In this document: positions 22,570 through 32,023 of the stretch, piece after piece
Layout: each line of letters starts with the position of its first letter
How positions within the stretch are numbered: the stretch's first letter is position 1
DNA from: an uncultured Alphaproteobacteria bacterium
GTDB taxonomy: Bacteria; Pseudomonadota; Alphaproteobacteria; Puniceispirillales; Puniceispirillaceae
Direction of reading: 5' to 3'
NCBI GenBank assembly: GCA_937924895.1
Contig: CALEYP010000081.1
Span: forward strand, 1 to 63,170
DNA length: 63,170 bases
Notes under the pieces: generated by a model
The model's input: only the letters and a program-made list of their open reading frames with translations
Told to the model about the DNA's origin: nothing
The model's database searches: none
Made by a program: the position numbers and the translations under genes

Positions 22570-24483
22570 ATGGGACGTGTAATTGGCATTGACTTAGGCA
22601 CAACAAATTCTTGTGTTGCTGTGATGGATGGCAATGAGGCGCGCGTTATTGAAAATAGCGAAGGCGGCCGCACAACACCGTCAATGGTGGCATTTGCTGA
22701 GGGTGATGAGCGCCTGATTGGTATGGCGGCCAAACGCCAGGCAGTCACAAATCCTGAAAAGACAATTTTCGCCGTTAAACGCCTGATTGGTCGGCGTGCG
22801 GATGATAAAGCCACCGCAGCCTTTTCTGACTTGGTGCCTTATCAGGTGAAAGCCGCGAAAAATGGTGATGCGTGGATTGAGGCTGATGGCCAGGAATATT
22901 CACCAAGCCAAATCTCAAGCTTTATCTTGCGTAAGCTGAAAGAAGATGCCGAGGCGTATCTTGGTGAAACAGTGGATAAGGCTGTTATCACAGTCCCGGC
23001 TTATTTCAATGATGCCCAACGTCAAGCAACCAAAGATGCTGGTAAAATCGCAGGTTTGGAAGTGTTGCGTATCATCAATGAGCCAACAGCCGCAGCGCTT
23101 GCCTACGGGTTAGAGAAGCAGGAATCAGGCCTCATTGTGGTTTATGACCTTGGTGGTGGTACGTTCGATGTGTCTGTCCTCGAAGTGGGCGATGGTGTGT
23201 TTGAGGTGAAATCAACCAATGGCGATACGTTCCTTGGCGGGGAAGATTTTGACCAAGCCATCATCGATTTCCTTGCTGATGAGTTCAAGTCAGAGAATGG
23301 CATTGATTTGCGTGGTGATAAATTGGCGCTTCAGCGTTTGAAAGAAGCCGCTGAAAAAGCCAAGATTGAGCTGTCATCTGCAATGCAAACAGAGGTGAAC
23401 CTTCCGTTTATCACGGCTGACCAGTCAGGCCCGAAACATTTGAATGTGAAGCTATCTCGTGCCAAATTGGAACAGCTTGTCGAGACATTGGTGGCTCGTT
23501 CGCTTGAGCCATGCCGCAAAGCGTTGAAAGATGCTGGCATTGCCGCCTCGGAAATTGATGAAGTGATTTTGGTTGGCGGTATGACACGCATGCCAAAGAT
23601 CATTGAGAAGGTCACAGAGTTCTTCGGCAAAGAGCCACATCGTGGTGTGAACCCTGATGAGGTTGTCGCCTCTGGTGCCGCTATTCAAGCTGGCGTTTTG
23701 ACTGGTGATGTCAAAGATGTTCTGTTGCTTGATGTCACACCATTGTCATTGGGGATTGAAACATTAGGCGGTGTGTTCACACGTCTGATTGACAGAAACA
23801 CCACAATCCCAACGAAGAAGAGCCAAGTTTTCTCAACAGCAGATGATAATCAGCCAGCTGTGACGATCTCTGTCTTCCAGGGTGAACGTGAAATGGCACA
23901 AGATAATAAATTACTTGGACAGTTTAATCTTGAGGGTATTGCACCTGCGCCGCGTGGTGTCCCACAGATTGAGGTGACTTTCGATATTGATGCCAATGGT
24001 ATTGTGAAAGTCTCTGCCAAAGATAAAGCGACAGGCAAAGAGCAAGCCATTTCAATCAAAGCCTCTGGTGGCCTTGAGGATACGGACATCGAAGATATGA
24101 TCAAAGATGCCGAAGCCAATGCTGAGGCTGATAAGAAGCGCCGTGAAGAAGTGGAAACACGCAACCAAGCAGAAGCCTTGGTCCATGGTGCAGAAAAATC
24201 ATTAACTGAGCTAGGTGACAAGGCCGATGGTGCTTTGAAATCAGATGTTGAAGCGGCGATTGCCGAGGTCAAAACAGCGCTCGAAGGCGATGATAGCGAG
24301 GATATCAAAGCCAAGACCGAAGCTCTGTCAAATGCCATGATGAAGATGGGTGAAGCCGCCTATCAAGCCGCTGGCGGCGAAGAGGGCATGGCTGAGGCAG
24401 CAGCTGGCGGTGCCACAAATGATGATGGCGTTGTCGATGCTGAATTTGAAGAAGTTGACGATGACAAGGCCAAAGGGGCCTAA
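22570..24483 (+). CDS. dnaK: Hsp70 chaperone DnaK
   Basis: A 637-residue chaperone with an actin-like ATPase domain (1-385; IGIDLGTTNSCVAV, VYDLGGGTFDVS, VGGMTRMP), a peptide-binding domain and a lid, ending in the conserved acidic tail EFEEVDDD. The heat-shock promoter and the order grpE-dnaK-dnaJ support it. A strong terminator follows at 24523, so dnaJ needs another start or read-through. Highly biased codon use fits an abundant protein. Confidence 0.98.
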   Translation: MGRVIGIDLGTTNSCVAVMDGNEARVIENSEGGRTTPSMVAFAEGDERLIGMAAKRQAVTNPEKTIFAVKRLIGRRADDKATAAFSDLVPYQVKAAKNGDAWIEADGQEYSPSQISSFILRKLKEDAEAYLGETVDKAVITVPAYFNDAQRQATKDAGKIAGLEVLRIINEPTAAALAYGLEKQESGLIVVYDLGGGTFDVSVLEVGDGVFEVKSTNGDTFLGGEDFDQAIIDFLADEFKSENGIDLRGDKLALQRLKEAAEKAKIELSSAMQTEVNLPFITADQSGPKHLNVKLSRAKLEQLVETLVARSLEPCRKALKDAGIAASEIDEVILVGGMTRMPKIIEKVTEFFGKEPHRGVNPDEVVASGAAIQAGVLTGDVKDVLLLDVTPLSLGIETLGGVFTRLIDRNTTIPTKKSQVFSTADDNQPAVTISVFQGEREMAQDNKLLGQFNLEGIAPAPRGVPQIEVTFDIDANGIVKVSAKDKATGKEQAISIKASGGLEDTDIEDMIKDAEANAEADKKRREEVETRNQAEALVHGAEKSLTELGDKADGALKSDVEAAIAEVKTALEGDDSEDIKAKTEALSNAMMKMGEAAYQAAGGEEGMAEAAAGGATNDDGVVDAEFEEVDDDKAKGA

Positions 24484-24522
24484 AAGAAACAGATGTACCG
24501 CAACATCATGCGATAACATCAC

Positions 24523-24563
24523 AAAAAGGTTTATGTCTTGGCAATCAGGCATAAACCTTTTTT
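24523..24563 (+). terminator. Intrinsic terminator after dnaK
   Basis: AAAAAGGTTTATG (24523-24535) pairs perfectly with CATAAACCTTTTT (24550-24562) around a 14-base loop, with six T at 24558-24563. It lies 40 bases after the dnaK stop and 79 bases before dnaJ. Confidence 0.85.
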
Positions 24564-24641
24564 CACAATGATAGCAGGGTGCTATGCGATGATATTTGTC
24601 GTGTCGCATTGGCCATAATGCAAGCTGGTAGGGTGATAGCC

Positions 24642-25775
24642 ATGTCAAAACGAGATTATTATGATGTGCTTGGTGTAGGCCGTGATGCCGATGAACGCCA
24701 AATCAAATCAGCCTACCGGAAATTGGCGATGGCCAATCATCCCGATCGTAATCCTGATGATGAGGCAGCAGCGGAACGGTTTCGTGAAGCAACCGAAGCC
24801 TATGATGTCCTAAAAGATGACCAGAAGCGGGCTGCTTATGACAGGCTCGGCCATGCCGCCTTTGAACAAGGTGGTGGCGGCGGCTTTGGCGGCGGTGGCT
24901 TTGGCGGTGGCGGTTTCGGCGGCGGTGGTTTCTCTGATATTTTTGATCAGATGTTTAACGAATTCGCTGGTGGTCGCCAATCAGGTGGCGGCAATCGCCA
25001 GGGCTCTGATCTGCGCTATGATATGGATGTGACGCTAGAAGAAGCCTTCTCTGGAACACAGAAAGATATCACCCTGACTGTGGCGGCGGGTTGTGAGACG
25101 TGTCACGGGACAGGGGCAGCTAAAGGCAGTGAGCCAACCTCATGTGGTACATGTCACGGCGTTGGTAAAGTGCGTCAGCAACAAGGCTTCTTCACCTTAG
25201 AGCGCACCTGTCCTGCGTGTCAGGGTCAAGGCGAGATCATCTCTGATCCCTGCCGCGATTGTCATGGACAAGGCCGGCTTGATAAAACACAAACCTTGTC
25301 GGTCAATATTCCCAAAGGTGTTGATACGGGCACACGCATCCGTCTGTCGGGTAAAGGGGAGGCAGGCACGAGAGGTGCGCCAGCAGGCGATCTCTATATT
25401 TTTGTGAATATCCGTCCGCATCATATTTTTGAGCGTGATGGTGATAGATTATTTACCTCTGTACCGCTGCCTATGACAATCGCTGCCTTGGGTGGGACAA
25501 TTGATGTGCCAACTATCTCTGGTAAAATGGCGCGTTTGACGATTGAGGCAGGCACGCAATCAGGGCGGAAATTCCGTATGCGTGGTAAAGGCATGCCAGC
25601 CTTGCGCGGGTCCCAATTTGGTGACCAGATTGTCGAGATTCAGGTTGAAACGCCAACAGACCTAACAGCGCGCCAGAAAGAATTATTACAAGAATTCGAA
25701 GACGCAGGTGACACGAGTCCAAAGGCAAAAAGTTGGTATGACCGTGTGAAAACCTTGTTTGATGATGCGTCGTAA
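24642..25775 (+). CDS. dnaJ: Co-chaperone DnaJ (Hsp40)
   Basis: A 377-residue type I J-protein: J domain (1-70) with the HPD motif, a Gly/Phe-rich linker (75-110, several GGGGFGG repeats), a zinc domain with four CxxCxGxG repeats (CETCHGTG, CGTCHGVG, CPACQGQG, CRDCHGQG), and the C-terminal substrate domain. The ATG at 24642 (MSKRDYYDVLG) has AGGG 8 bases upstream; an in-frame codon at 24579 would add 21 atypical residues. The terminator after dnaK separates it from the upstream gene. Confidence 0.97.
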   Translation: MSKRDYYDVLGVGRDADERQIKSAYRKLAMANHPDRNPDDEAAAERFREATEAYDVLKDDQKRAAYDRLGHAAFEQGGGGGFGGGGFGGGGFGGGGFSDIFDQMFNEFAGGRQSGGGNRQGSDLRYDMDVTLEEAFSGTQKDITLTVAAGCETCHGTGAAKGSEPTSCGTCHGVGKVRQQQGFFTLERTCPACQGQGEIISDPCRDCHGQGRLDKTQTLSVNIPKGVDTGTRIRLSGKGEAGTRGAPAGDLYIFVNIRPHHIFERDGDRLFTSVPLPMTIAALGGTIDVPTISGKMARLTIEAGTQSGRKFRMRGKGMPALRGSQFGDQIVEIQVETPTDLTARQKELLQEFEDAGDTSPKAKSWYDRVKTLFDDAS

Positions 25776-25804
25776 GACATATCTCGCACCAGAGTTTTAA
25801 CTTA

Positions 25805-25818
25805 TCTTTTGCAAAAGA
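25805..25818. repeat. Perfect 14-base palindrome between dnaJ and dapB
   Basis: TCTTTTGCAAAAGA is fully self-complementary. It lies 30 bases after dnaJ. It may be an operator or a weak 3' hairpin; nothing identifies a binding protein. Confidence 0.3.
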
Positions 25819-25885
25819 GGCCTCGCCCTTGTTAGGGTGTGTCAGGCAAGTTGTAAGGCAATCAGAATAGAAAGAAGTGCAGAGG

Positions 25886-26668
25886 ATGACCAAGATTTCA
25901 TGTGCCCTATCAGGGGCCAAGGGCCGCATGGGCCAAATGATTGCACAGACAGCTAACCAAGCCAGTGATATTGAGATTGTTGGTGGTCTTGAATATGTAG
26001 GTAGCCCTGCCATCGGTGAGTCATTCGGTTCGGGCCAGATTGTGGCAACGCCAGCTGAATTGGCGGGTGCGGATGTGATTATTGATTTCTCTCGCCCTGA
26101 GGGAACCATGGCATTGCTTGAGGCTGCGACAGCTGCTGGTCAAGCCCTTGTGATTGGCACGACAGGCCTATCAGAGGCACAAGAGGCAGAGATTGAAAAG
26201 GCAGCAGCTCATATTCCCATTCTCTATTGCGCAAATACCTCAATCGGGGTGAATTTGCTGCTAAAGTTGGTTCAGCAAGCAGCAAAAGCCCTAGGCCCTG
26301 AATGGGATATTGAAATTGTGGAAACCCATCATAATCAAAAAGTTGATGCCCCATCTGGGACAGCCTTGGCCTTGGGTCATGCCGCTGCGGCAGGCCGGAA
26401 TGTGTCATTAGATGAGGTGCGTGATGCCGGACGTGATGGCATTACGGGTGCACGTCAAGAAGGCGATATCGGTTTTGCTGTTATGCGTGGCGGTAATGTG
26501 GCTGGTGAACATTCAGTGGTCTTTTTTGGTGAAGATGAGCGCATAGAGCTTACACATATTGCAAATCAACGTGCGATTTTTGCGAGAGGCGCCCTGACAG
26601 CGGCCAGATTTATTGCCACACAAAAATCAGCAGGCCTCTATCATATGGAAGATGTGCTTGGCCTTTAA
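25886..26668 (+). CDS. dapB: 4-hydroxy-tetrahydrodipicolinate reductase
   Basis: The 260-residue NAD(P)H-dependent enzyme makes tetrahydrodipicolinate in lysine and diaminopimelate synthesis. GAKGRMGQMI is the dinucleotide-binding loop, ETHHNQKVDAPSGTA holds the catalytic His pair and Lys, and GDIGFAVMRGGNVAGEHSV is typical. The ATG at 25886 and a GTG at 25877 are both usable. It overlaps the convergent DUF2244 gene by 4 bases. Confidence 0.96.
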   Translation: MTKISCALSGAKGRMGQMIAQTANQASDIEIVGGLEYVGSPAIGESFGSGQIVATPAELAGADVIIDFSRPEGTMALLEAATAAGQALVIGTTGLSEAQEAEIEKAAAHIPILYCANTSIGVNLLLKLVQQAAKALGPEWDIEIVETHHNQKVDAPSGTALALGHAAAAGRNVSLDEVRDAGRDGITGARQEGDIGFAVMRGGNVAGEHSVVFFGEDERIELTHIANQRAIFARGALTAARFIATQKSAGLYHMEDVLGL

Positions 26669-27156
26669 GCATGGCCAAGACGAGCAGCAGCTAGTCTCTC
26701 ATTAATGAGCTTTTGCAGGTCGGCCTTCTCAATAGGGGGCAGAAAGCTTCCAATCTCGATAAATTCACGGTGATAGCGCAAACCTAGCGTGCGCCGTCGT
26801 CCGCGTCCTTTGATGATTTCTGCCGTGAGCCAGAGTGACGGTAGCGTGATATGATCTTGGGTGCCTTTTGGCGAAATGCGGATGATATCGACCCCTTTTT
26901 CATGGATCAAAAGCTGCTCATGCGCCCTCGCAGCGCGATAATTATAGTGAAAGGCCAAATAAACAGCGACAAATTCAAGCCCCAAAAACCCAATGACAGG
27001 CCAGGCGCCAAGTAGGAAAAACCCGGTACCTACGATAAAGCATAAGGTGGCAATCGCGGCCATAACGATTAAAAAGCCACGCTGGCTCAGCGAGCGATGA
27101 GGCCATAGGGTGATGATATCACTCAAAGCATGAGGGGAGGCATGATAATGTGTCAT
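26665..27156 (-). CDS. DUF2244 family membrane protein
   Basis: A 163-residue protein of the DUF2244 family, which is common in alphaproteobacteria and has no known function. Two membrane helices (about residues 27-48 and 52-70) are followed by a cytoplasmic beta-rich part (80-150). It lies between dapB and nth, a frequent neighbourhood. The ATG at 27156 is divergent from nth across 107 bases. Confidence 0.8.
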   Translation of the reverse strand: MTHYHASPHALSDIITLWPHRSLSQRGFLIVMAAIATLCFIVGTGFFLLGAWPVIGFLGLEFVAVYLAFHYNYRAARAHEQLLIHEKGVDIIRISPKGTQDHITLPSLWLTAEIIKGRGRRRTLGLRYHREFIEIGSFLPPIEKADLQKLINERLAAARLGHA

Positions 27157-27263
27157 GGGCCTATCTGGTTACTTTCTCTCTTGTCTCTATATAGGAAGTA
27201 CGCAAGATTGGACCAGTCACTGCATAATAAAAGCGCAAAGCCTTTGGATTAAGAGAGTTACCT

Positions 27264-27908
27264 ATGTCACGAAAAATGAAGCTAGCTGATATTGATGAAG
27301 TGTTTGCGCGGCTATCCAAGGTCAATCCTAATCCGCAAACAGAACTTGAATTTACCAATCCTTACACGCTTTTAGTCGCTGTGGCCTTATCAGCGCAAGC
27401 CACTGATGTTGGTGTGAATAAAGCGACAAAATCACTCTTTAAAATCGCTGATACGCCAGAAAAAATGGTCGCGCTTGGCTTAGGTGGTATCAAAGAACAT
27501 ATTAAAACCATCGGCTTATTTAACATGAAAGCCAAAAATGTGTTGGCGCTCTCAGAGATTTTGATTGCTGACCATAATAGTCAGGTGCCAGAGGATAGAG
27601 AGGCGCTAGAAGCTTTGCCAGGGGTGGGGCGCAAAACCGCAAATGTAGTGCTGAACGAAGCCTTTGGTCATCCGACTATCGCTGTTGATACGCATATTTT
27701 CCGTCTCGGTAATCGTACAGGCATTGCGCCTGGCAAGGATGTTGTCATAGTGGAAAAGGAATTATTGCGCCGTGTACCAAAACAATGGCAAAAGGGCGCA
27801 CATCATTGGATGATTTTGCATGGCCGCTATGTGTGTAAAGCACGCAAGCCTGATTGTGGCGCTTGTGCCATAGCTGATTTATGTCTGTATAAGGCTAAAA
27901 CAGTCTAG
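27264..27908 (+). CDS. nth: Endonuclease III
   Basis: The 214-residue DNA glycosylase and AP lyase removes oxidised pyrimidines. The helix-hairpin-helix LPGVGRKTA carries the catalytic Lys124, and Asp142 lies in VDTHIFRL. The [4Fe-4S] ligands Cys191, Cys198, Cys201 and Cys207 are spaced C-x6-C-x2-C-x5-C. The length is typical. Confidence 0.97.
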   Translation: MSRKMKLADIDEVFARLSKVNPNPQTELEFTNPYTLLVAVALSAQATDVGVNKATKSLFKIADTPEKMVALGLGGIKEHIKTIGLFNMKAKNVLALSEILIADHNSQVPEDREALEALPGVGRKTANVVLNEAFGHPTIAVDTHIFRLGNRTGIAPGKDVVIVEKELLRRVPKQWQKGAHHWMILHGRYVCKARKPDCGACAIADLCLYKAKTV

Positions 27909-27912
27909 CCGC

Positions 27913-28482
27913 CTAACGCCCACTATCGTGAAACGCATCAGCACGTGCGCCAATTTGCGTAAAGCACGCCTCTTCTTCCAAAAGTGAACCAAGTTTTGAC
28001 GGCCGCACATCAATATGCAGGATGACAGGACCCGTCCCTGTTTCATCCACAATTAATAGCATATGGCACATCGGCATATAATAATGCTGTATCATCATGC
28101 CTTGTTCACTGAATTGGCGGTCTGCTATGCCAAGGCGCGCGGCAATCTCAGATAAAGGCCGGCCGTTAAATTGATAGGGATTAAGCGGCACAATCGGGGC
28201 GGGCTTTGGCGGGTCTGGCAGGACCGTCACACGTTGAAGCTGCGTGGTGTCAACGGTCTCTTCTTGTGGTTTCGGCGGGTCTGGTAAGACTGTTACACGT
28301 GGCAAAGACGTGGTTTCAGGCGCTGACTTTTGTTGTGTGGTCTCTGGCAGCTGTGCCTTGGGCATTACTGTTTTATTCTCAGATATTTCGGCAGGGTCTG
28401 GCGTCACAATCAGCTTTTGTTGCTCTGGTACACAGGCCGCCAATCCTATCAACGCTATCCCTAGTAATATTGCCCGCATCAT
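27913..28482 (-). CDS. Hypothetical lipoprotein with tandem Pro-rich repeat
   Basis: About 189 residues. A signal peptide ends in the lipobox GLAAC (Cys17 from the ATG at 28482; a TTG at 28494 is upstream). Two copies of RVTVLPDPPKP, 30 residues apart, lie in a Thr/Pro/Gln-rich linker (about 60-95). The C-terminal part (about 100-189) has GRPLSEIAARLG and a Cys pair, and looks folded. I do not recognise the family. It is convergent with nth (4-base gap) and divergent from the PfkB gene. Confidence 0.65.
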   Translation of the reverse strand: MMRAILLGIALIGLAACVPEQQKLIVTPDPAEISENKTVMPKAQLPETTQQKSAPETTSLPRVTVLPDPPKPQEETVDTTQLQRVTVLPDPPKPAPIVPLNPYQFNGRPLSEIAARLGIADRQFSEQGMMIQHYYMPMCHMLLIVDETGTGPVILHIDVRPSKLGSLLEEEACFTQIGARADAFHDSGR

Positions 28483-28631
28483 CAAAACGCTCAATCTGAC
28501 CCTTATCTATCACTGTGCCATAGTTATGGGGGCAATGGTTTATGAAGACAAGTGCGAAGATATTTTTCTTTACTCACTTCACCCATCTGCCTAGGGTGGC
28601 TCTGACAAAGGCGTAAAAAGGTGTGAGAATT

Positions 28632-29615
28632 ATGGCGTTAGAAGCAATTTTTGTTGGCAATGCAATCGTAGATATGGTGGCCACAGGCCAAGATAGCTTT
28701 TTAACTGATAATCACATCGAAAAAGGGGCCATGAATCTCATTGATGAAGATCGTGCCGTTCATTTGTCGTCTCAGATGACAGATGCGACGAAAATGGCAG
28801 GCGGCTCAGCGGCAAATTCTGCTGTGGGTTTTGCATTGCTGGGAGGGCAGTCTGGCTATGTTGGTGAAGTCGCTGAAGATAGCCTTGGTGAAGAATTCAT
28901 TGCCTCTGTTGAACAAACAGGTGTGACCTTTCTTGGTAAGGTAACCAATGATGGTCTGGCAACAGCACGCTCAATGATTTTTGTGACCCCAGATGCTGTG
29001 CGGTCAATGAATACGTTTTTAGGCGCTTGTATCCAGATGGGTCCCTCACATCTTGATAATCTGCCAGCTGCTGATGTTTATTATCTCGAAGGCTATTTAT
29101 TCGATGCGCCTGAAGGTCCTGCTTTATTTGCTAAAGTGGCTGAGATTGCTGCCCAGCAAGGAGGCAAGATTGCCTTATCACTATCAGACCCCTGGTGTGT
29201 TGAGCGTCATTTTGATGCGCTCTCTGCCTTTATCGACGCCCATGTCTCAATCCTCTTTTGTAATGAAGATGAGGTACGCGCCCTGACGGGGAAGACGGCT
29301 TCAGAGTCTATCACCGCCTTGCAGGACACCTTAGATGCATTACTCATCACGAGAGGGGCTGACGGTGCTGTGATTTATAAAAAGGGTGATATCGCAGAGG
29401 TTCCTGCCATGCCATTAGCCGAAGTGAAAGATACAACAGGAGCAGGTGATTTATTTGCCGCTGGCTATTTATATGGCCGCGCCCGTCAAGGTGATGCACG
29501 TTTGTGTGGCGAGATTGCCTCAGCCTGCGCCGGCGAGATTATCTGTCATTATGGCGCACGCCCCGAAGCAAACTTACCCCAGCTCATTGCACCCTTACAA
29601 AAACAGACCGCCTAA
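28632..29615 (+). CDS. PfkB family carbohydrate/nucleoside kinase (adenosine kinase-like)
   Basis: A 327-residue ribokinase-fold enzyme. The N-terminal GGSAANSAVGFALLGG and GEVAEDSLGEEF belong to PfkB signature 1, and DTTGAGDLFAAGYLYG is signature 2 with the catalytic Asp. The closest resemblance is to the adenosine-kinase-like members of alphaproteobacteria, but the substrate cannot be fixed by eye. The ATG at 28632 is preferred over a GTG at 28623. The stop codon is in the loop of the terminator shared with maeB. Confidence 0.85.
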   Translation: MALEAIFVGNAIVDMVATGQDSFLTDNHIEKGAMNLIDEDRAVHLSSQMTDATKMAGGSAANSAVGFALLGGQSGYVGEVAEDSLGEEFIASVEQTGVTFLGKVTNDGLATARSMIFVTPDAVRSMNTFLGACIQMGPSHLDNLPAADVYYLEGYLFDAPEGPALFAKVAEIAAQQGGKIALSLSDPWCVERHFDALSAFIDAHVSILFCNEDEVRALTGKTASESITALQDTLDALLITRGADGAVIYKKGDIAEVPAMPLAEVKDTTGAGDLFAAGYLYGRARQGDARLCGEIASACAGEIICHYGARPEANLPQLIAPLQKQTA

Positions 29616-29624
29616 GCGGTCTGT
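29599..29624 (-). terminator. Intrinsic terminator of maeB (convergent with PfkB gene)
   Basis: ACAGACCGC (29603-29611) pairs with GCGGTCTGT (29616-29624), a 9-bp stem with loop CTAA. Read on the minus strand the stem is followed by five T (29603-29599), so it terminates maeB, 30 bases after its stop. On the plus strand there is no T run. The PfkB stop codon TAA (29613-29615) is in the loop. Confidence 0.75.
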
Positions 29625-29653
29625 CATAAGGTTCGCTAGTAAGACGCCTACCG

Positions 29654-31918
29654 CTAGAGCGCTTCATAGGCTGCTAAAGCAGCTGCATTGACCACATCAT
29701 TCACGGATGATCCCATTTGGACGATTTGGAAGGGATGCCGCGAGCCGAGCATCATAGGTCCGATAACAGAACCCCCGCCTAATTGCTGCATCAGCTTAAA
29801 GGAGATGTTCGCTGAATATAGGCCTGGCATAATGAGGATATTGGCGGCATCTGTCAGACGGCTAAACGGGTATCTGGTTTTCATCAAGCCATAATCAAGC
29901 GCGACATCAGCTGTCATTTCCCCTTCATATTCAAAGGGTACATCACTCATCCCATCCAATACTTTGACAGCATCTGCAGGAGCTGTGGTGATCTCGGAAT
30001 CATGACTGCCGAAATTTGAGAATGACAGGAACGCTACCTTTGCAGCATGACCCATAGATGTGGCCTTGTCCGCAACAGCGGATGCGATTTGTGCCAGCTG
30101 CTCGCCATTTGGTCTTTCATGGATGGAGGTATCACCAATAAACACAGTCCGGCCTTTTGAGATCAACATAGATGTCGCTACAAATTTGCCGCCCTCGACA
30201 GGGTCAATCACTCGCGTAATATGCTCAAAGGTTGAAAGGAAGTTTCGCGTGAGGCCTGATACCATTGCATCCGCATGACCATTGGCAACCATACAGGCTG
30301 CAAAAACGTGACGGTCCTGATTCACCATTCGCTGGCAATCACGATACACAATGCCGCGTCTTTGTAAACGCTGATATAAGAACTCGATATAATCTTCATT
30401 ATGATCAGAGATTTTGGCATTTGTGATTTCAATCGTTTCTGCCCCTTCTAGACCAAGCTGTTCAATGGTCTGGGAAATACGATGTTCGCGTCCAACAAGA
30501 ATAGGTTCTCCATAGCCCGCATTGCGGAATGCCAAGGCAGCACGAATAGCCACCTCTTCTTCCCCTTCGGCAAAGACAACTTTCTTGCGTGCCGGTGTGA
30601 TGGCATCATAAATGACTTGCAAGAATGACGCTGTGGGATCAAGGCGCGCAGATAATTGCCGTTTATAGGCCTCGATATCCTCTATTGGTTTTTGCGCGAC
30701 GCCTGAACTCATAGCCGCCTGTGCCACTGCGGCAGAGACTGACGAAATCAAGCGCGGGTCAAAAGGCGCTGGAATAATGTAATCTTCGCCATATTGCAAA
30801 TTGCCCCCTTGATAGGCTGCACTCACCTCATCAGGAACATCTTCACGAGCGAGCATCGCAATCGCATTGGCCGCCGCAATTTTCATCTCTTCATTAATCG
30901 CTGTGGCTCTTACATCAAGCGCGCCTCGGAAAATATAAGGGAAGCCTAGGACATTATTAACCTGGTTCGGGAAATCAGACCGGCCTGTTGCTACAATCGC
31001 ATCAGGGCGCACAGCCTTAGCTTCATCTGGCATAATCTCTGGAACAGGATTTGCCATCGCGAAAATAATGGGACGGTCTGCCATGGTTGACACCATCTCA
31101 GGGGTCAAAGCGCCAGCAACAGACAGGCCAAGGAACACATCTGCGCCTTTAATCGCATCTTCCAAGGTGCGCGCTTCTGTCTTCACAGCATGCGCAGACT
31201 TCCATTGGTTCATAGAGGTCTCACGGCCTTGATAAATGACACCTTCACGGTCGGTGAGAATGATATTTTGATGAGGCACGCCAAGCGCCTTAATCAATTC
31301 TACACAGGCGATAGAGGCGGCACCTGCCCCATTAGAGACGATTTTGATATCTTTGACATCACGGCCCGTCAGATGCAGCGCATTAATCAAACCAGCAGCA
31401 GCAATAATGGCTGTGCCATGCTGGTCATCATGAAACACAGGAATATCCATCACTTCGCGAAGACGTTGCTCGATGATGAAACATTCCGGTGATTTGATAT
31501 CTTCGAGGTTAATTCCGCCAAAAGACGGACCAAGCAAAGATACCGCATCAACAAAGCGATCAATATCTTCGGTTGCCAACTCTAAATCAACGCCATCAAT
31601 ATCAGCGAATTTCTTAAATAAAACAGCCTTACCCTCCATCACAGGCTTTGAGGCAGCGGCGCCAATATTGCCCAAGCCGAGCACAGCTGTCCCATTTGAG
31701 ATGACCGCGACTAAATTGCCTTTGGCGGTGTAATCATATGAGGTTGCTGGGTCCTGCTCGATGGCTAAACAAGGGGCTGCAACCCCAGGAGAATAGGCCA
31801 AAGACAAGTCGCGCTGGCTCGTTAAAGGTTTGGTCGGAGTGATTTCTAACTTACCAGGTCTGCCAGAGGCATGGAACTGAAGTGCTTCTTTGTCGAGACT
31901 CGACGGATCGGTCGCCAT
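29654..31918 (-). CDS. maeB: NADP-dependent malic enzyme, MaeB type with phosphotransacetylase-like domain
   Basis: A 754-residue fusion. The N-terminal malic enzyme part (1-430) shows LSLAYSPGVAAPC, the metal-binding DVPVFHDDQHG-like IPVFHDDQHGTA, and a Rossmann fold (VSNGAGAASIAC). The C-terminal 320 residues are PTA-like, thought to be allosteric rather than catalytic. The enzyme converts malate to pyruvate. It is divergent from mutS across 105 bases. Confidence 0.95.
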   Translation of the reverse strand: MATDPSSLDKEALQFHASGRPGKLEITPTKPLTSQRDLSLAYSPGVAAPCLAIEQDPATSYDYTAKGNLVAVISNGTAVLGLGNIGAAASKPVMEGKAVLFKKFADIDGVDLELATEDIDRFVDAVSLLGPSFGGINLEDIKSPECFIIEQRLREVMDIPVFHDDQHGTAIIAAAGLINALHLTGRDVKDIKIVSNGAGAASIACVELIKALGVPHQNIILTDREGVIYQGRETSMNQWKSAHAVKTEARTLEDAIKGADVFLGLSVAGALTPEMVSTMADRPIIFAMANPVPEIMPDEAKAVRPDAIVATGRSDFPNQVNNVLGFPYIFRGALDVRATAINEEMKIAAANAIAMLAREDVPDEVSAAYQGGNLQYGEDYIIPAPFDPRLISSVSAAVAQAAMSSGVAQKPIEDIEAYKRQLSARLDPTASFLQVIYDAITPARKKVVFAEGEEEVAIRAALAFRNAGYGEPILVGREHRISQTIEQLGLEGAETIEITNAKISDHNEDYIEFLYQRLQRRGIVYRDCQRMVNQDRHVFAACMVANGHADAMVSGLTRNFLSTFEHITRVIDPVEGGKFVATSMLISKGRTVFIGDTSIHERPNGEQLAQIASAVADKATSMGHAAKVAFLSFSNFGSHDSEITTAPADAVKVLDGMSDVPFEYEGEMTADVALDYGLMKTRYPFSRLTDAANILIMPGLYSANISFKLMQQLGGGSVIGPMMLGSRHPFQIVQMGSSVNDVVNAAALAAYEAL

Positions 31919-31983
31919 TTACCCTACTATCCTTTTCCAAAGTCTGTTAATGATTGATGACATGATGCGGCATGATTGCCAGT

Positions 31984-31996
31984 TGTAACAGTTACA
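31984..31996. promoter_or_regulatory. Inverted repeat in the maeB/mutS divergent region
   Basis: TGTAAC and GTTACA flank a single A, a perfect 13-base inverted repeat. It is 66 bases before maeB and 28 bases before mutS, where an operator for either gene would lie. No regulator is identified. Confidence 0.35.
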
Positions 31997-32023
31997 TCCA
32001 GCTTTAGCACATTGCAGAAGATA

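Noticed and set aside
23850..24338. Minus-strand ORF of 162 codons inside dnaK
   Set aside because: Ser/Ala-rich shadow of the biased dnaK codon use, a well-known artefact.
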